The notes: generated by a model from the letters alone, not told the origin. A stretch of 57,875 nucleotides of DNA from Syntrophomonadaceae bacterium (GCA_012729505.1 JAAYDA010000017.1:1-57875); one strand, 5' to 3'. Positions 33,967 through 42,926 are shown, numbered from the stretch's first letter. A program made the numbers and translations.

Positions 33967-34797
33967 TTATTCTACTGCATTTTCCATTTGTGAATATGAT
34001 GGTAGGGTGTAAATAGCGGTGGTATCCAGGCGTGAGTGCCCAAGAAGAGCCGCAACCAGTACTATATCTACACCATCACGAAGGAGATTCGTGGCAAAGG
34101 TGTGACGCAATACATGAGGGGTTACCTTTTCCGTTTCAATTTTTGCTTGCCATGCATACTTCTTTGTCATGTGCTGCAATGCCCGGGTTGATATTGACCG
34201 TCCATCCTGTCCAGGGAAAAGCCATTCACCCTTGGCCTGGCCATACCAATTCCGGATCATATTCCGGGCATCTAGGCCCAGCGGCACCACGCGCTGTTTA
34301 GATCCTTTTCCGGTTACAGTTACCTGTCCCTTGCGATCTGAAATTGTGATGTCCCTGATTCTGGTCCTGGCCGCTTCACTTACTCGCAATCCAGCAAATA
34401 TCATCAATCCCACAAGTGCCCTATCTCGCTGGCACCCTTCGCGCTCTACCGCCCTGAGGAATCTATCCTGTTCCTTTTTGTCCAATGCTTTAGGGGACTG
34501 CTTAACCTGCTGGGTTCGCTTCGGCCACCGGGGGAGGGATTCAATTTCCCCATGCTCAGCGCACCATTTTAGCCATGATCGGATTGCAGCTAGCCGCCGG
34601 TTAACGGTTGCAGGTTTGAGCCCCCGGTTAAGGAGCATATTAGACTGGTATTCTTTGAGGTCGATTGAGGTTATCCGATCTGGAGATAGAGACTCTCCAT
34701 TGGTATCATCAAACCAACGGGAGAAGTCCGTGAGATCGTCTTTATATGCACGACTGGTACCGGGAATCAGTTCACTTAGGTATATACTATAAGGCAT
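33967..34797 (-). CDS. Tyrosine integrase (XerC/D type)
   Basis: 276 residues, GAGGT before ATG 34797. N-terminal SAM-like core-binding domain (~1-90; AYKDDLTDFSRWFDDTNGES, ATVNRRLAAIRSWLKW) and catalytic domain with Arg in AGLRVSEAAR, Lys in VTGKGSKQR, HVLRHTFATNLL (H-x-x-R), LGHSRLDTTAIY (His and nucleophile Tyr). All catalytic residues are present. Single-core architecture without an arm-binding domain resembles Xer-like integrases of plasmids and inoviruses. It is beside a tRNA-Lys fragment and likely moved the element there. Confidence 0.9.
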   Translation of the reverse strand: MPYSIYLSELIPGTSRAYKDDLTDFSRWFDDTNGESLSPDRITSIDLKEYQSNMLLNRGLKPATVNRRLAAIRSWLKWCAEHGEIESLPRWPKRTQQVKQSPKALDKKEQDRFLRAVEREGCQRDRALVGLMIFAGLRVSEAARTRIRDITISDRKGQVTVTGKGSKQRVVPLGLDARNMIRNWYGQAKGEWLFPGQDGRSISTRALQHMTKKYAWQAKIETEKVTPHVLRHTFATNLLRDGVDIVLVAALLGHSRLDTTAIYTLPSYSQMENAVE

Positions 34798-34901
34798 TTA
34801 AGTACCTCTTTCGTATTATGCGAAGTCATTTTTTCATAATAACAGGGGAATATCCCCCCGATTTCAGTGCTAAAACACAATTATTCTTCGCCTAACAACT
34901 A

Positions 34902-35366
34902 TTATGCGCCAGTGTTTGGCGAATCGTCAGAGAATAATTTTAGAGCTTTCTTTTTCTCTTTGTCATCATAGTAACCCTGAATGTCTTCTCTAATGTCCGT
35001 AAACAGCATATCTTTAAAAGCGTAATACCTCCGTCTAAGTGCCGAACTCATTTCATCCGGTTTCACCAAATAAAAGGCCAGCTGCCCCACCTGGACCGAA
35101 CGATCGCCATATCCGTCTCTTTTCGCGTTTCTGTGCATCAGGATAGACGGAACCGGCTCATAGCCAGTTACTTTTGCAGCCCGGACCAGGGTCATGTATA
35201 CCCGGTGGTTTTGCCATTTCTGCGTCCAATGGGCGAAGTATTGCGGAGTTTGGATAGCCCTTGGGTTATGATACAAGTATGAATACGGATTAGCTGGTTT
35301 CTGAGCGTACTCAAACACCGTATCAACCGCTTTTTCGATTATCTGTTCTTCTTTCCATTGTTTCAT
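34902..35366 (-). CDS. Hypothetical protein of the element (154 residues)
   Basis: Start ATG 35366 with GGAGGT upstream. Not recognised. Charged, soluble, with aromatic-rich NPYSYLYHNPRAIQTPQYFA and a basic segment ILMHRNAKRDGYGDRS. The gene overlaps the preceding one by 43 bases and is the last of the long minus-strand series before the integrase. It may be part of the ATPase-linked assembly block. Confidence 0.55.
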   Translation of the reverse strand: MKQWKEEQIIEKAVDTVFEYAQKPANPYSYLYHNPRAIQTPQYFAHWTQKWQNHRVYMTLVRAAKVTGYEPVPSILMHRNAKRDGYGDRSVQVGQLAFYLVKPDEMSSALRRRYYAFKDMLFTDIREDIQGYYDDKEKKKALKLFSDDSPNTGA

Positions 35367-35538
35367 CTATTACACCTCCATCGACCTTACTCAGGTCTAT
35401 ATTTTTCAAGCAGACTTTACTAAGAGGGATTTCAACCAGGTACATGTAATCAAATTCTACGTGAGCCATTGCCCCAACAATTCGGTAAAGGCAGCCTGGA
35501 CCAATATCTGTATTAACATGAGGGCGATACTCTATCAT
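35323..35538 (-). CDS. Hypothetical protein (71 residues)
   Basis: Starts within the stop of the ATPase gene (ATGA at 35535-35538) with GGTGGAG just upstream, so translation is coupled. Sequence MIEYRPHVNTDIGPGCLYRI and later VEFDYMYLVEIPL suggests a small beta protein. No known family. Confidence 0.5.
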   Translation of the reverse strand: MIEYRPHVNTDIGPGCLYRIVGAMAHVEFDYMYLVEIPLSKVCLKNIDLSKVDGGVIDETMERRTDNRKSG

Positions 35539-36167
35539 TTCTCCACCTCCTGACCGTCATACATGGGAGCGGTACCGCCTTCCTTGATCTCTACTACCGT
35601 GTCCAAAAAACGCTCAAAGGCCCGTTCGTTGGACGGAAAATTCACCGCTCGAATGATGGCGTGTGAATCATACATGCCGGTGGCAAAAATCTGTTCGGCA
35701 ATATACTTTGGCAGGAATTTTTTTCGAAGAAGCTTTTCCGATTGAAAATCGTATATATCATACAAAAAACCTCCGGCAGTTTTATGACAATCCACCAAGA
35801 TATTTGTTAATTGCCGCATCCTGGAGTCCAGGTTCCTTATGTTCGGTGTAGTCATAAACAGGCTGGTATTCAATTTTCGCAAATAGAACATGAACTGAGT
35901 CATATAAATATTGGATCCACGTGCAAAAAGGCGGCTGTCCAAATTTATGTGAGCCTCATCCATCAAGCATATAGAGGCATCAGATTTTGCCACGTTGTAA
36001 AAGTCGCGGTAGCTATGCAATGGCTTGGACCCTATAAGATCAAAATTCGCGTACAACTCCGCATTAATGCCCTGTTTCCGCGCCTTAGCTACGAAGTGCC
36101 ATCCAAGAACACACATCCCAAAGGTTTTCCCTTCGCCTAAGTTGCCCTGAAAAACCCAGACATACAT
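35535..36167 (-). CDS. Zot/pI-like morphogenesis ATPase, short form
   Basis: 210 residues. Walker A is FQGNLGEGKT near the N terminus, Walker B is ICLMDEAH (~95), then SRLFARGSN, a TTPN sensor-like motif and MRQLTNI. This pattern fits Zot/gpI ATPases of filamentous phages (PF05707-like, FtsK/HerA type), which extrude virions through the cell envelope. Inovirus pI is normally 350-450 residues with a membrane span; here the span is missing and the neighbouring 115- and 39-residue genes each carry one, so the function may be split. A packaging ATPase of another non-tailed virus type is the alternative. Confidence 0.6.
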   Translation of the reverse strand: MYVWVFQGNLGEGKTFGMCVLGWHFVAKARKQGINAELYANFDLIGSKPLHSYRDFYNVAKSDASICLMDEAHINLDSRLFARGSNIYMTQFMFYLRKLNTSLFMTTPNIRNLDSRMRQLTNILVDCHKTAGGFLYDIYDFQSEKLLRKKFLPKYIAEQIFATGMYDSHAIIRAVNFPSNERAFERFLDTVVEIKEGGTAPMYDGQEVEK

Positions 36168-36508
36168 TATCTGTCCCCACCTCCAAATAGCTTCGACATG
36201 CGAACCTTGCCAGTAACAAACCCTCCTAGAGTCATTTTCTCGATCACATCCACAAAGATCCCCGGGGGCGTAATCTCCTTCGCCATATCAGACATGACTT
36301 GGATTATGGGCTCATATGCCTTGTTGTTCCTTTTTTTTTGGAGAGACCTTAGGAGGCCCACCGCCGCCACTTGTCGCTCGGACAGTGGTGTCCCGTGTTT
36401 CTCCATAAACTTTAGAGTTTCGACCATATCACTACGGGAGCTGGCGAAAAGTTCTCCGGACATGATGTCCTGGATTGATTTCTGTTGTTGCGGTTGCGAA
36501 TCGGCCAT
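36167..36508 (-). CDS. Hypothetical soluble helical protein (113 residues)
   Basis: Its stop overlaps the ATPase start by one base (TAATG), implying coupling. Sequence: Gln-rich N terminus, then SIQDIMSGELFASSRSDMVE and ERQVAAVGLLRSLQKKR. No membrane span or family recognised. It probably works with the ATPase. Confidence 0.5.
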   Translation of the reverse strand: MADSQPQQQKSIQDIMSGELFASSRSDMVETLKFMEKHGTPLSERQVAAVGLLRSLQKKRNNKAYEPIIQVMSDMAKEITPPGIFVDVIEKMTLGGFVTGKVRMSKLFGGGDR

Positions 36509-36512
36509 CTAC

Positions 36513-36860
36513 TCACCCCCTAAGCAGGAATATAGTTATTATTAAAACCGCCATCATAACATAGAACTGTATATTAGCAGTCTTACCAGTGGATCCGTAG
36601 TCAAACAGATTTCTAAGCACGGTGGACTGTTCAAGTCGTGCCACGTTCTCACATTCGGCCAGGTATGTAGGCGTACAGCCAAAAATGAATGCGCGACCGC
36701 CACTGGGGAAGTATCTTACCTCTGCATCCGCTTTCGGGAGAGATAATCCGCCAGCGGATACTGCCTCCTCTGTTTCGTTGTCAACGGGTAATTCCCGGAT
36801 CTCGCTTTCGTTTATGAGTATGACTACATCAGGGGATTGGCTTTTCTTTTTAAAAAACAC
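36513..36860 (-). CDS. Tail-anchored membrane protein (115 residues)
   Basis: GTG start at 36860 overlapping the stop of the upstream gene (TAGTG). N-terminal ~90 residues are soluble (DVVILINESEIRELPVDN, FPSGGRAFIFGCTPTYLAE); the last ~20 (YVMMAVLIITIFLLRG) are one span, so the bulk should face the cytoplasm. Next to the ATPase, it may supply its membrane anchor. No family recognised. Confidence 0.55.
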   Translation of the reverse strand: MFFKKKSQSPDVVILINESEIRELPVDNETEEAVSAGGLSLPKADAEVRYFPSGGRAFIFGCTPTYLAECENVARLEQSTVLRNLFDYGSTGKTANIQFYVMMAVLIITIFLLRG

Positions 36861-36979
36861 TATTGTCTCCCCCTTCGCTCAGCTACAAGCCGTTTATAAA
36901 GTAGTAGGCAGGGCATCGCTACTATCGCCACTCCTAAGGAGATCCCAGCTGCTGCACCAAAAAAGAATTCAAACACCAT
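36860..36979 (-). CDS. Tiny single-span membrane protein (39 residues)
   Basis: Too short for usual gene callers. ATG 36979 has GAGGGGTGA upstream. MVFEFFFGAAAGISLGVAIV continues into a span and ends with the basic tail KRLVAERRGRQ, the layout of a small inovirus minor coat protein or holin-like peptide. Coupled to the next gene by TAGTG. Confidence 0.5.
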   Translation of the reverse strand: MVFEFFFGAAAGISLGVAIVAMPCLLLYKRLVAERRGRQ

Positions 36980-36993
36980 ATTCACCCCTCCAT

Positions 36994-37221
36994 TTACGAA
37001 AATGCGTGAGATAAAGCATCCGGCATACTCACGGGTTTATACACGCCGTTCTCAAATTGATATGCCTGTCCTTTACCATCCAGGTTGAGATATCTACGAG
37101 TCCAGATGTGTTTATATAAATAGATTTGATCCCCTTTAAATGTCGCGCATCCCATGAACATGAATAGGCCCATCAGAGTATTCATGAGCGGCTCCCAGTT
37201 CGATAGTGCTTTTTCGGCCAT
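36994..37221 (-). CDS. Hypothetical protein (75 residues)
   Basis: GGAGGT before ATG 37221. Contains a short hydrophobic part (LMNTLMGLFMFMGCATF) and a YLYKHIWTRRYLNLDGKGQA segment. No family. First gene after the terminator at 37296, so it may start a separate transcript with the ATPase block. Confidence 0.5.
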   Translation of the reverse strand: MAEKALSNWEPLMNTLMGLFMFMGCATFKGDQIYLYKHIWTRRYLNLDGKGQAYQFENGVYKPVSMPDALSHAFS

Positions 37222-37295
37222 ATTTGCACACCTCCACGTTCATTATCAAACGGGTGGGTGCTTCGTACAATGAAAGTTATGTGCAATATTCATAC

Positions 37296-37322
37296 ATGAA
37301 AAAACCCCGCCTACAAAGACGG
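37296..37322 (-). terminator. Rho-independent terminator after the large adhesin gene
   Basis: On the minus strand CCCCGTC loops to GGCGGGG and is followed by TTTTTTC. It lies 16 bases after the stop of the 676-residue adhesin and ends the surface-protein transcript. Confidence 0.75.
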
Positions 37323-37337
37323 GGTGTGAATCTTTTG

Positions 37338-39368
37338 TTACCTTACGGTCAATGCTCCGCTCCAATGGCTATATGTCCCCTCGGCCTTAACTCGCACTTG
37401 TGACGGTCGAGGCACGCTGGCACTGGTAGCAGACACAGCTTGCGTTTGCCAGGTCTGTCCATCTACGCTGGTATGGACAACATAGCTACTTGCCCCGGTT
37501 ACAGGATTCCAGGTAATTACCGCATTGTCACTACTCGATAGTATTCTCAATCCTCCAGGGGCAGCTAGTGGTCTGTCTCCCGTTGCCCATCCGGATTCTT
37601 CTACAACAGTCCATCCAAAGAAATTTTCTACACTACATTCTTGTATCTCGTACCGGCAGTTTACCCCTACACCTACATTCCGATCATTTAGGACAAAGCT
37701 TTCTTTTTCCATAGGTTTTAGTGTTTTAATAGCTATCCAGGATCCGTTGTCCATCTGCCGCCATAAAGCCGCCTGGTTGCCAAGAAGGGTGTCTCCCGCC
37801 TCCCATGATACTTCAATATAATCACCTTTCCAGACCGCTTTGAGGGCAGTCGGGGAAGTCAAGGGCGGCGTGGATACCGTGGCCGGATTGCTCCTGCCGC
37901 TATCCTGGCCAGTAGCATTGTAGGCCACCAGTTCATAGGTGTAAGTGGTGCCCGGCGATGCAGTGATATCCGTCCATGATGTCACCTTGCCAACGGATGC
38001 TATCACAACGCCATTTCTATAGACTTTATATCCCGCCAGATCCTGCTCAGTATTTGCATTCCAGTTTAGATTTACTGTCGTTGGGGATGTTGCGACCGCT
38101 GTCAGTCCGATGGGCGCGGCAGGAGGAGTGCTAGTATTCCCATCAATTATGTTGTTGTCCGGATCTAATGCTAATCCGGCTTTAAGATATATTGTTGGGC
38201 GCACACCAACATCGTCGCGGATGCTATCTCTTCTTGCTAGATTTCCATTATTATTTACGAACCAAGCCCCTTCGTATTCCGGCGAACCCGGAGTTCGAAG
38301 CCACCACGGAAAGCTATAGACTCCAGGAAAAATGCCAGCAGTAAGGTATCGCCTATATTCATTCACGCTCAACAATCCTACTTTGCACGTAATATTTCCA
38401 TAATCATAATCATCACTAAACAAATATGAAATTCGATCCCAGGAATGATTACTTACGAACTCTTTCTGCGATAAACCGCCATAAAAGGTATTGTTCAGAT
38501 AATAAGCAATATTATTAGAATCATTGGGATCAAACAGTTTTGTATTGTCTGGATCAAACGCTCTTTCACCATCAGATTCTTTCAAAATTAGGTATGTTTC
38601 TCCATTTGCCATATGTTCAAGGATAATCCATTCTCGGCCACTGAAATTGATAATTGTCCCTGGTTCCTGGTCGCGCAACATAGTATCATCCCCACCTCCG
38701 GGCGGCGGGGCAAGCGATACATCGTTGTTTTCATCTAATACCAACCCAGACTGCAAAAATAAGGTCGGATGAACTACTACAGTTGTATCTTCGGCAACCC
38801 CCTTAAACAGCCTACCCGAATGAAGCACAATCCACACGCCATTAAGTGTGTATTCGTCAGTCTGGCTACGCGTTCTGGTCCACCAAGGGTTACTGTAGCC
38901 GCTGGGCAGAACATCTCCGTCATAGTAAGAACTGTATGATTGATATTCGCGATAACTCAACAATCCTACTTTGCATGTAATATTTCCATCATCAATAGCG
39001 TCTCCACCATCGTATGCTACCCGCGTCCAGGAATGATTACTTACGAACTCTTTCTGCGATAAACCGCCATAAAAGGTATTGTTCAGATAATAAGCAATAT
39101 TATCTGAATCATTGGGATCAAAAACATCTGTATTATCGGGATCAAACGGTCTAAATCCATCTGAGTCTTTTAATATTATATACGTCTCTCCATTTGCCAT
39201 GTGTTCGAGCACAATCCACTGCTTACCACTGAAATTGATAATTGTCCCTGGTGCCGCATCATGCAATGGGGTACCTGATGCTTGTGCCATTGACATAGCT
39301 CCAAACAATAGCAAACTAACCATAATCGCCACCAACAAGAGCCTATTTTGCGATCCCCGACTGTTCAT
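37338..39368 (-). CDS. Secreted adhesin-like protein: two DUF6273-like domains plus fibronectin type III domains
   Basis: 676 residues from ATG 39368, which shares TAATG with the upstream stop. Signal peptide (~1-30, LLLVAIMVSLLLFGAMSMAQ). Two copies of a DUF6273-like domain (~35-220 and 230-410: PGTIINFSGKQWIVLEHMAN, NIAYYLNNTFYGGLSQKEFV), with near-identical DNA, then FN3 domains (VNLNWNANTEQDLAGYKVYR and two more). There is no C-terminal membrane span or wall anchor, so it would be released or held by other coat proteins. In a filamentous phage this would be an adsorption protein candidate. Confidence 0.7.
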   Translation of the reverse strand: MNSRGSQNRLLLVAIMVSLLLFGAMSMAQASGTPLHDAAPGTIINFSGKQWIVLEHMANGETYIILKDSDGFRPFDPDNTDVFDPNDSDNIAYYLNNTFYGGLSQKEFVSNHSWTRVAYDGGDAIDDGNITCKVGLLSYREYQSYSSYYDGDVLPSGYSNPWWTRTRSQTDEYTLNGVWIVLHSGRLFKGVAEDTTVVVHPTLFLQSGLVLDENNDVSLAPPPGGGDDTMLRDQEPGTIINFSGREWIILEHMANGETYLILKESDGERAFDPDNTKLFDPNDSNNIAYYLNNTFYGGLSQKEFVSNHSWDRISYLFSDDYDYGNITCKVGLLSVNEYRRYLTAGIFPGVYSFPWWLRTPGSPEYEGAWFVNNNGNLARRDSIRDDVGVRPTIYLKAGLALDPDNNIIDGNTSTPPAAPIGLTAVATSPTTVNLNWNANTEQDLAGYKVYRNGVVIASVGKVTSWTDITASPGTTYTYELVAYNATGQDSGRSNPATVSTPPLTSPTALKAVWKGDYIEVSWEAGDTLLGNQAALWRQMDNGSWIAIKTLKPMEKESFVLNDRNVGVGVNCRYEIQECSVENFFGWTVVEESGWATGDRPLAAPGGLRILSSSDNAVITWNPVTGASSYVVHTSVDGQTWQTQAVSATSASVPRPSQVRVKAEGTYSHWSGALTVR

Positions 39369-39634
39369 TACCACCACTTAACCCCCTCCTTTAAGGCAAG
39401 ATAAAGTCCGTATCCTTTTCGAGCAACCAGTATGCTCAGTAACAGAAAAGCACAGGCCACCACACTGGTTACTAACGCTTGCCACTGCCATCCCATCATA
39501 GCAATCGGCCCTAAAAAATAATCCAGGTTTAATCCCTGTGCAGCTACTAATGCGGCACTTTCTAAGTGATCACGAGCAGATATAAGGATCTGGATTACCG
39601 GGTCAAACACGGTATCAATAATGCGCTGAAACAT
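39368..39634 (-). CDS. Small multi-span membrane protein (88 residues), pVI-like candidate
   Basis: Overlaps both neighbours by one base (TAATG). Hydrophobic stretch LVTSVVACAFLLLSILVARK and an amphipathic N-terminal helix. Length and topology are similar to filamentous-phage minor coat protein pVI, with which pIII interacts, and it precedes the adhesin gene as pVI neighbours pIII in known phages. There is no sequence recognition. Confidence 0.45.
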   Translation of the reverse strand: MFQRIIDTVFDPVIQILISARDHLESAALVAAQGLNLDYFLGPIAMMGWQWQALVTSVVACAFLLLSILVARKGYGLYLALKEGVKWW

Positions 39635-40086
39635 TAGCGATCACCTCCAGCAATTCTAATGACGGCATATGCGGTTATCAGCCAAACGAAAACCGTCATT
39701 AGAATTGCAATGGTATGGACACCGGTGCTGCTCAACATCTCCGTTACCGCATTCCATCCGTGTTGATATGCATTAGGGAGATAATAATAATCAGTACTGC
39801 CACTGAATCCCAGCAGCTGGGCAAAGGTATTAAATATCCCCAGAATCACGCCGAAAACTACCTTAAACAACCCAAATATGACCTGCACTACAAGTACCGC
39901 AATATGAAAGCACTTTGCCAGCAGATAGGCAATGCCCAGAAAAAAGGCAATGATCGGCTGAAACAAGGTTATAAGAACAGTCTTAAGTGCCCCGAAAAAA
40001 CTTTCTATCAGAGAGCCTATCCAGACAAACAATGTATGTAATGAATTTAAGCCGTACTGAAATAATCCTTGAAAGAATTCATACAT
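39634..40086 (-). CDS. Multi-span membrane protein (150 residues)
   Basis: About four hydrophobic spans (LFVWIGSLIESFFGALKTVL, FFLGIAYLLAKCFHIAVLVV, VVFGVILGIFNTFAQLLG, IAILMTVFVWLITAYAVIRI). Coupled by TAATG to the next gene. No family recognised. It could be a structural or export-channel protein of the element. Confidence 0.5.
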   Translation of the reverse strand: MYEFFQGLFQYGLNSLHTLFVWIGSLIESFFGALKTVLITLFQPIIAFFLGIAYLLAKCFHIAVLVVQVIFGLFKVVFGVILGIFNTFAQLLGFSGSTDYYYLPNAYQHGWNAVTEMLSSTGVHTIAILMTVFVWLITAYAVIRIAGGDR

Positions 40087-40089
40087 GGT

Positions 40090-41286
40090 TTATCCTCCAG
40101 GTGCAATCGGTGGCGTTGGCGTTAAAGGTGTTTGTGGCGTTAAGGGATTGTCACGTCCCAAAGAGTCTTTTCTGGTGATAGGAGTATCAACCGCGTGAGG
40201 CGGTTCCATATTTACCGGATCCATTTGCTGGGGCTCCTCTTTGGTCACAGGATCTATAGCACGCGGATTATCCCTTGGCAGGGGTTCATTTATTGTAGTA
40301 GGAGCGTCTGCCATCAGAGGTTCATCGTGAGGCATTACCTCCGGATCCGGAGCAAATGGCAATGGCTCTGGCCCGAATTCAGCCGGCGGAAATGTTGTCT
40401 CATCACGATTATAGGTATATGGTGTCTGATAGGGCTCACTCAAGTCCGGTACGCTGCTATCCATTGACGGTTGTGGTAAAGCGTTCATCTGTAAAGGGGA
40501 GGGGGATCGGGGAGTGATGAGATAGTTTTTCATCGTTGATACATCACTTCTGATGACAGATACATCGTCTTTAATATCGGCCACATCATCAGATATTACA
40601 TCCAAACGGCTTTTTACCGCGTCAAACTGTTGGTTCATATCAGATGTTAGGCTTGATATTTGATTTCTTACCCCTTGAAGCTCTGTTATAACCCCTGAAC
40701 TCATGCCATTAATGGCTCCCTTGACTTCGTTAATCCCCGCGATTACTCCGCTTAAATCGGTGCCAGCGGGAGGGTCATCAGGGTCATCAGGGTCATCGGG
40801 ATCGTCTGGATCATCCGGGTCATCTTCAATGGTAGGATCTAAAAATATTGCTGTGTCTCCATAATTATTGTCAAATTTTTTAATCCATGCGTATCGATTG
40901 CCGGTTGTACTGCCCGACTTTAAAACGATCTGCCCAGTGGCCGCTCCCGCTGGTGGTGTCACTTTATAGTTCCTGACGCTGGTATTGCTTGGGGTTATAC
41001 TGAACGCTTGAAGTTCTTCTGCTTGTCCATCCCAAAACCAAACCTCTACTTTATCTCCGGCCTTTATTTCCCATGATATATACACATCTGATAACTTATA
41101 TCCCGGACGATGTTGTGTGTCTGCTGTAATATAAACTGAGGATGAAGCTGTGTCGTTAGGGAATTCCGTATATGCATCTACGGAATAATCGTAGTTAACG
41201 ACTTCTGCATTTGCTACGGGTGTGGACACCAATAGAAAAACAATCAGGGATGTCAAGAACTTGCGCGTTACTCCCATTTTTCGCAT
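40090..41286 (-). CDS. Secreted coiled-coil protein with Asp-Pro repeat
   Basis: 398 residues; AGGAGG before ATG 41286. Signal peptide (~1-27). Beta-rich N-terminal domain (~30-150, VYISWEIKAGDKVEVWFWDG), then DPDDPDDPDDPDD hinge encoded by a 9-base repeat, a helical coiled coil (~180-255, LQGVRNQISSLTSDMNQQFD) and a Pro-rich C-terminal tail. No membrane anchor. It resembles a fibre: globular head, flexible linker, trimerising stalk. No family recognised. Confidence 0.55.
   Translation of the reverse strand: MRKMGVTRKFLTSLIVFLLVSTPVANAEVVNYDYSVDAYTEFPNDTASSSVYITADTQHRPGYKLSDVYISWEIKAGDKVEVWFWDGQAEELQAFSITPSNTSVRNYKVTPPAGAATGQIVLKSGSTTGNRYAWIKKFDNNYGDTAIFLDPTIEDDPDDPDDPDDPDDPDDPPAGTDLSGVIAGINEVKGAINGMSSGVITELQGVRNQISSLTSDMNQQFDAVKSRLDVISDDVADIKDDVSVIRSDVSTMKNYLITPRSPSPLQMNALPQPSMDSSVPDLSEPYQTPYTYNRDETTFPPAEFGPEPLPFAPDPEVMPHDEPLMADAPTTINEPLPRDNPRAIDPVTKEEPQQMDPVNMEPPHAVDTPITRKDSLGRDNPLTPQTPLTPTPPIAPGG
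40764..40822 (-). repeat. Nine-base microsatellite coding DPD repeats
   Basis: GGGTCATCA/GGATCATCC-type units repeat five to six times in frame and encode the Asp-Pro-Asp linker of the fibre-like protein. Slippage would change linker length by three residues per unit. Confidence 0.8.
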
Positions 41287-41289
41287 ATT

Positions 41290-42324
41290 TTAATACCTCC
41301 TGAAAACAAACTGTCGGCCAATGGCAAGCTTTCCGGCACGAGCTATTTTCATAGCTCCACCTATCACAAAAATAATTATTATTCCGGGAACCACATCCGG
41401 AATATAGTCATAGGTGTTAGCCATCACGGCATCCAGTGTCATTCCGGCAGCTTGCGGCGGTGTTTGTATATCAAGTTTTGCCCGTGCTGACTCGTTGCCA
41501 TCACTCAATACTGCAAATACACCTATCTGGTAATTGGTTTCCCCGGTCAATCCTGCGATTACAAAGGAGTTATCTTTGGTTTCCCCAACGGGGATCTCAT
41601 CTACCTGGACTGCGTATCTGTCAACTCCCGGTATTACGTCCCAAGCCACAAGTACACGGTCATGACTGCGATTGGCAATGACCAGCCCTGTAGGGGATGG
41701 AATTGCTTGGATAGTGAATTGTGTTGGTCTGGAAGTCGGCCCTTCTTTGTTTTCATTGATCCCGGAAATGGCCACACAATGAATACCAGCGTCCAAATTA
41801 GTTAGTTCAACCGACTGTATTCCTTCCATCGGATCAACATCAGCTACCGCTTTACCATCTACATAAATTCTGTAACTTTCAATGAACTGCCAGCCGGGAA
41901 GCGGTTGCCATTCGATTACCGCCTTGGTATCCGTCACCTCATACACTTCGGGTTTATTCGGTGTAATTGGTGTCGGTGGAAGCGTGGTGAAAGAAACTGA
42001 AGGAGAATATCCGCTTTCTCCGGCATCGTTGGCCGCTGTAACATATATGGTATATTCAGCATATGCCTCCAATCCATCTATCTCAGCAGCTGGATATGCA
42101 CTCCCGCCGCCACGTTGCCCATTCACCCATACTGTGTACTGTGTCGCTGTAGGCACCGGTGACCAAGATACAGTTGCCCTGGTTTCCTGTATTCCGGACA
42201 CTGTTACCTGTGCAGGGGAGGAAGGGGGTATTAATATTGGTTCACTTGGCTCCTCTGCTAATGTTATAGGCGCCATAATGACAAGAAACATTAAACTTAT
42301 CAATATTCTTAAAAGCGTTCTCAC
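41290..42324 (-). CDS. Membrane-anchored fibronectin type III protein, pIII-like topology
   Basis: 344 residues from GTG 42324. Signal peptide (~1-24), three FN3 domains (VSGIQETRATVSWSPVPTAT; KAVIEWQPLPGWQFIESYRI; RVLVAWDVIPGVDRYAVQV), one C-terminal span (IPDVVPGIIIIFVIGGAMKI) and a basic tail ending RRY. This is the topology of pIII-type adsorption proteins, which stay in the membrane by a C-terminal span until virion release. No sequence match to known pIII is claimed. Confidence 0.65.
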   Translation of the reverse strand: MRTLLRILISLMFLVIMAPITLAEEPSEPILIPPSSPAQVTVSGIQETRATVSWSPVPTATQYTVWVNGQRGGGSAYPAAEIDGLEAYAEYTIYVTAANDAGESGYSPSVSFTTLPPTPITPNKPEVYEVTDTKAVIEWQPLPGWQFIESYRIYVDGKAVADVDPMEGIQSVELTNLDAGIHCVAISGINENKEGPTSRPTQFTIQAIPSPTGLVIANRSHDRVLVAWDVIPGVDRYAVQVDEIPVGETKDNSFVIAGLTGETNYQIGVFAVLSDGNESARAKLDIQTPPQAAGMTLDAVMANTYDYIPDVVPGIIIIFVIGGAMKIARAGKLAIGRQFVFRRY

Positions 42325-42918
42325 TTAAACCCTCCCCATTGCGTCCATCACTCTGGTAATGTACAAACGCGTTTCCTTGTAAGGCGGTATTCCTTTATGC
42401 TTGTCTACGGCACCCGGCCCAGCATTATATGCCGCCAGTGCAAGGGGAATGCTTCCTTGGTAGCGGTCTAACTGTCTTTTAAGATACATGGATCCTCCAC
42501 GGATGTTTTGTTCTAAATCATAGGGGTTCACCCCTAGCCCTCGTGCTGTTCCGGGCATTAACTGCATCACTCCGATTGCCCCCGCAGATGATCTAGCTCC
42601 TTGGTTGCCTCGTGATTCGACCATCGCCACAGCTCTTACCAAATCTGGGTTAACGCCCATTTCTTCTGATAATCTTTCAATAATCTCCTGGACTTTATTC
42701 GGCAGATAATGATTATATGTAGCCTGGCCGCTTGAAGCGGTACGTGTAATGGTTCCAAATTGCTTAACAGCCCGGAGCATGCTTACATCTACCACTTCAC
42801 GATGTACAGTTCTTATTGACTTACTACAATCAACTGTAATCTGACCCAGGGCAACAGGACCGCCCATTAAGACGGTCCCTGTTATTACTATTACACTTAA
42901 TGCGCCTCTTATTTTCAT
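42325..42918 (-). CDS. Secreted lytic transglycosylase (SLT family)
   Basis: 197 residues; GGAGGAG before ATG 42918. Signal peptide (~1-25). SLT domain: AVAMVESRGNQGARSSAGAI contains the catalytic Glu (VESRG), then GVMQLMPGTARGLGV, NIRGGSMYLKRQLDRYQGSI, ALAAYNAGPGAV. It would open peptidoglycan, needed to move virions or DNA through a thick Gram-positive wall. Gene is between two adhesin genes, with one to eight base gaps, in the same transcript. Confidence 0.85.
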   Translation of the reverse strand: MKIRGALSVIVITGTVLMGGPVALGQITVDCSKSIRTVHREVVDVSMLRAVKQFGTITRTASSGQATYNHYLPNKVQEIIERLSEEMGVNPDLVRAVAMVESRGNQGARSSAGAIGVMQLMPGTARGLGVNPYDLEQNIRGGSMYLKRQLDRYQGSIPLALAAYNAGPGAVDKHKGIPPYKETRLYITRVMDAMGRV

Positions 42919-42926
42919 GACTCCTC

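Noticed and set aside
34815-34908. dif-like site near the integrase (TATTATGCG repeated)
   Set aside because: Two 9-base repeats are present but no 28-base Xer dif arrangement could be recognised.
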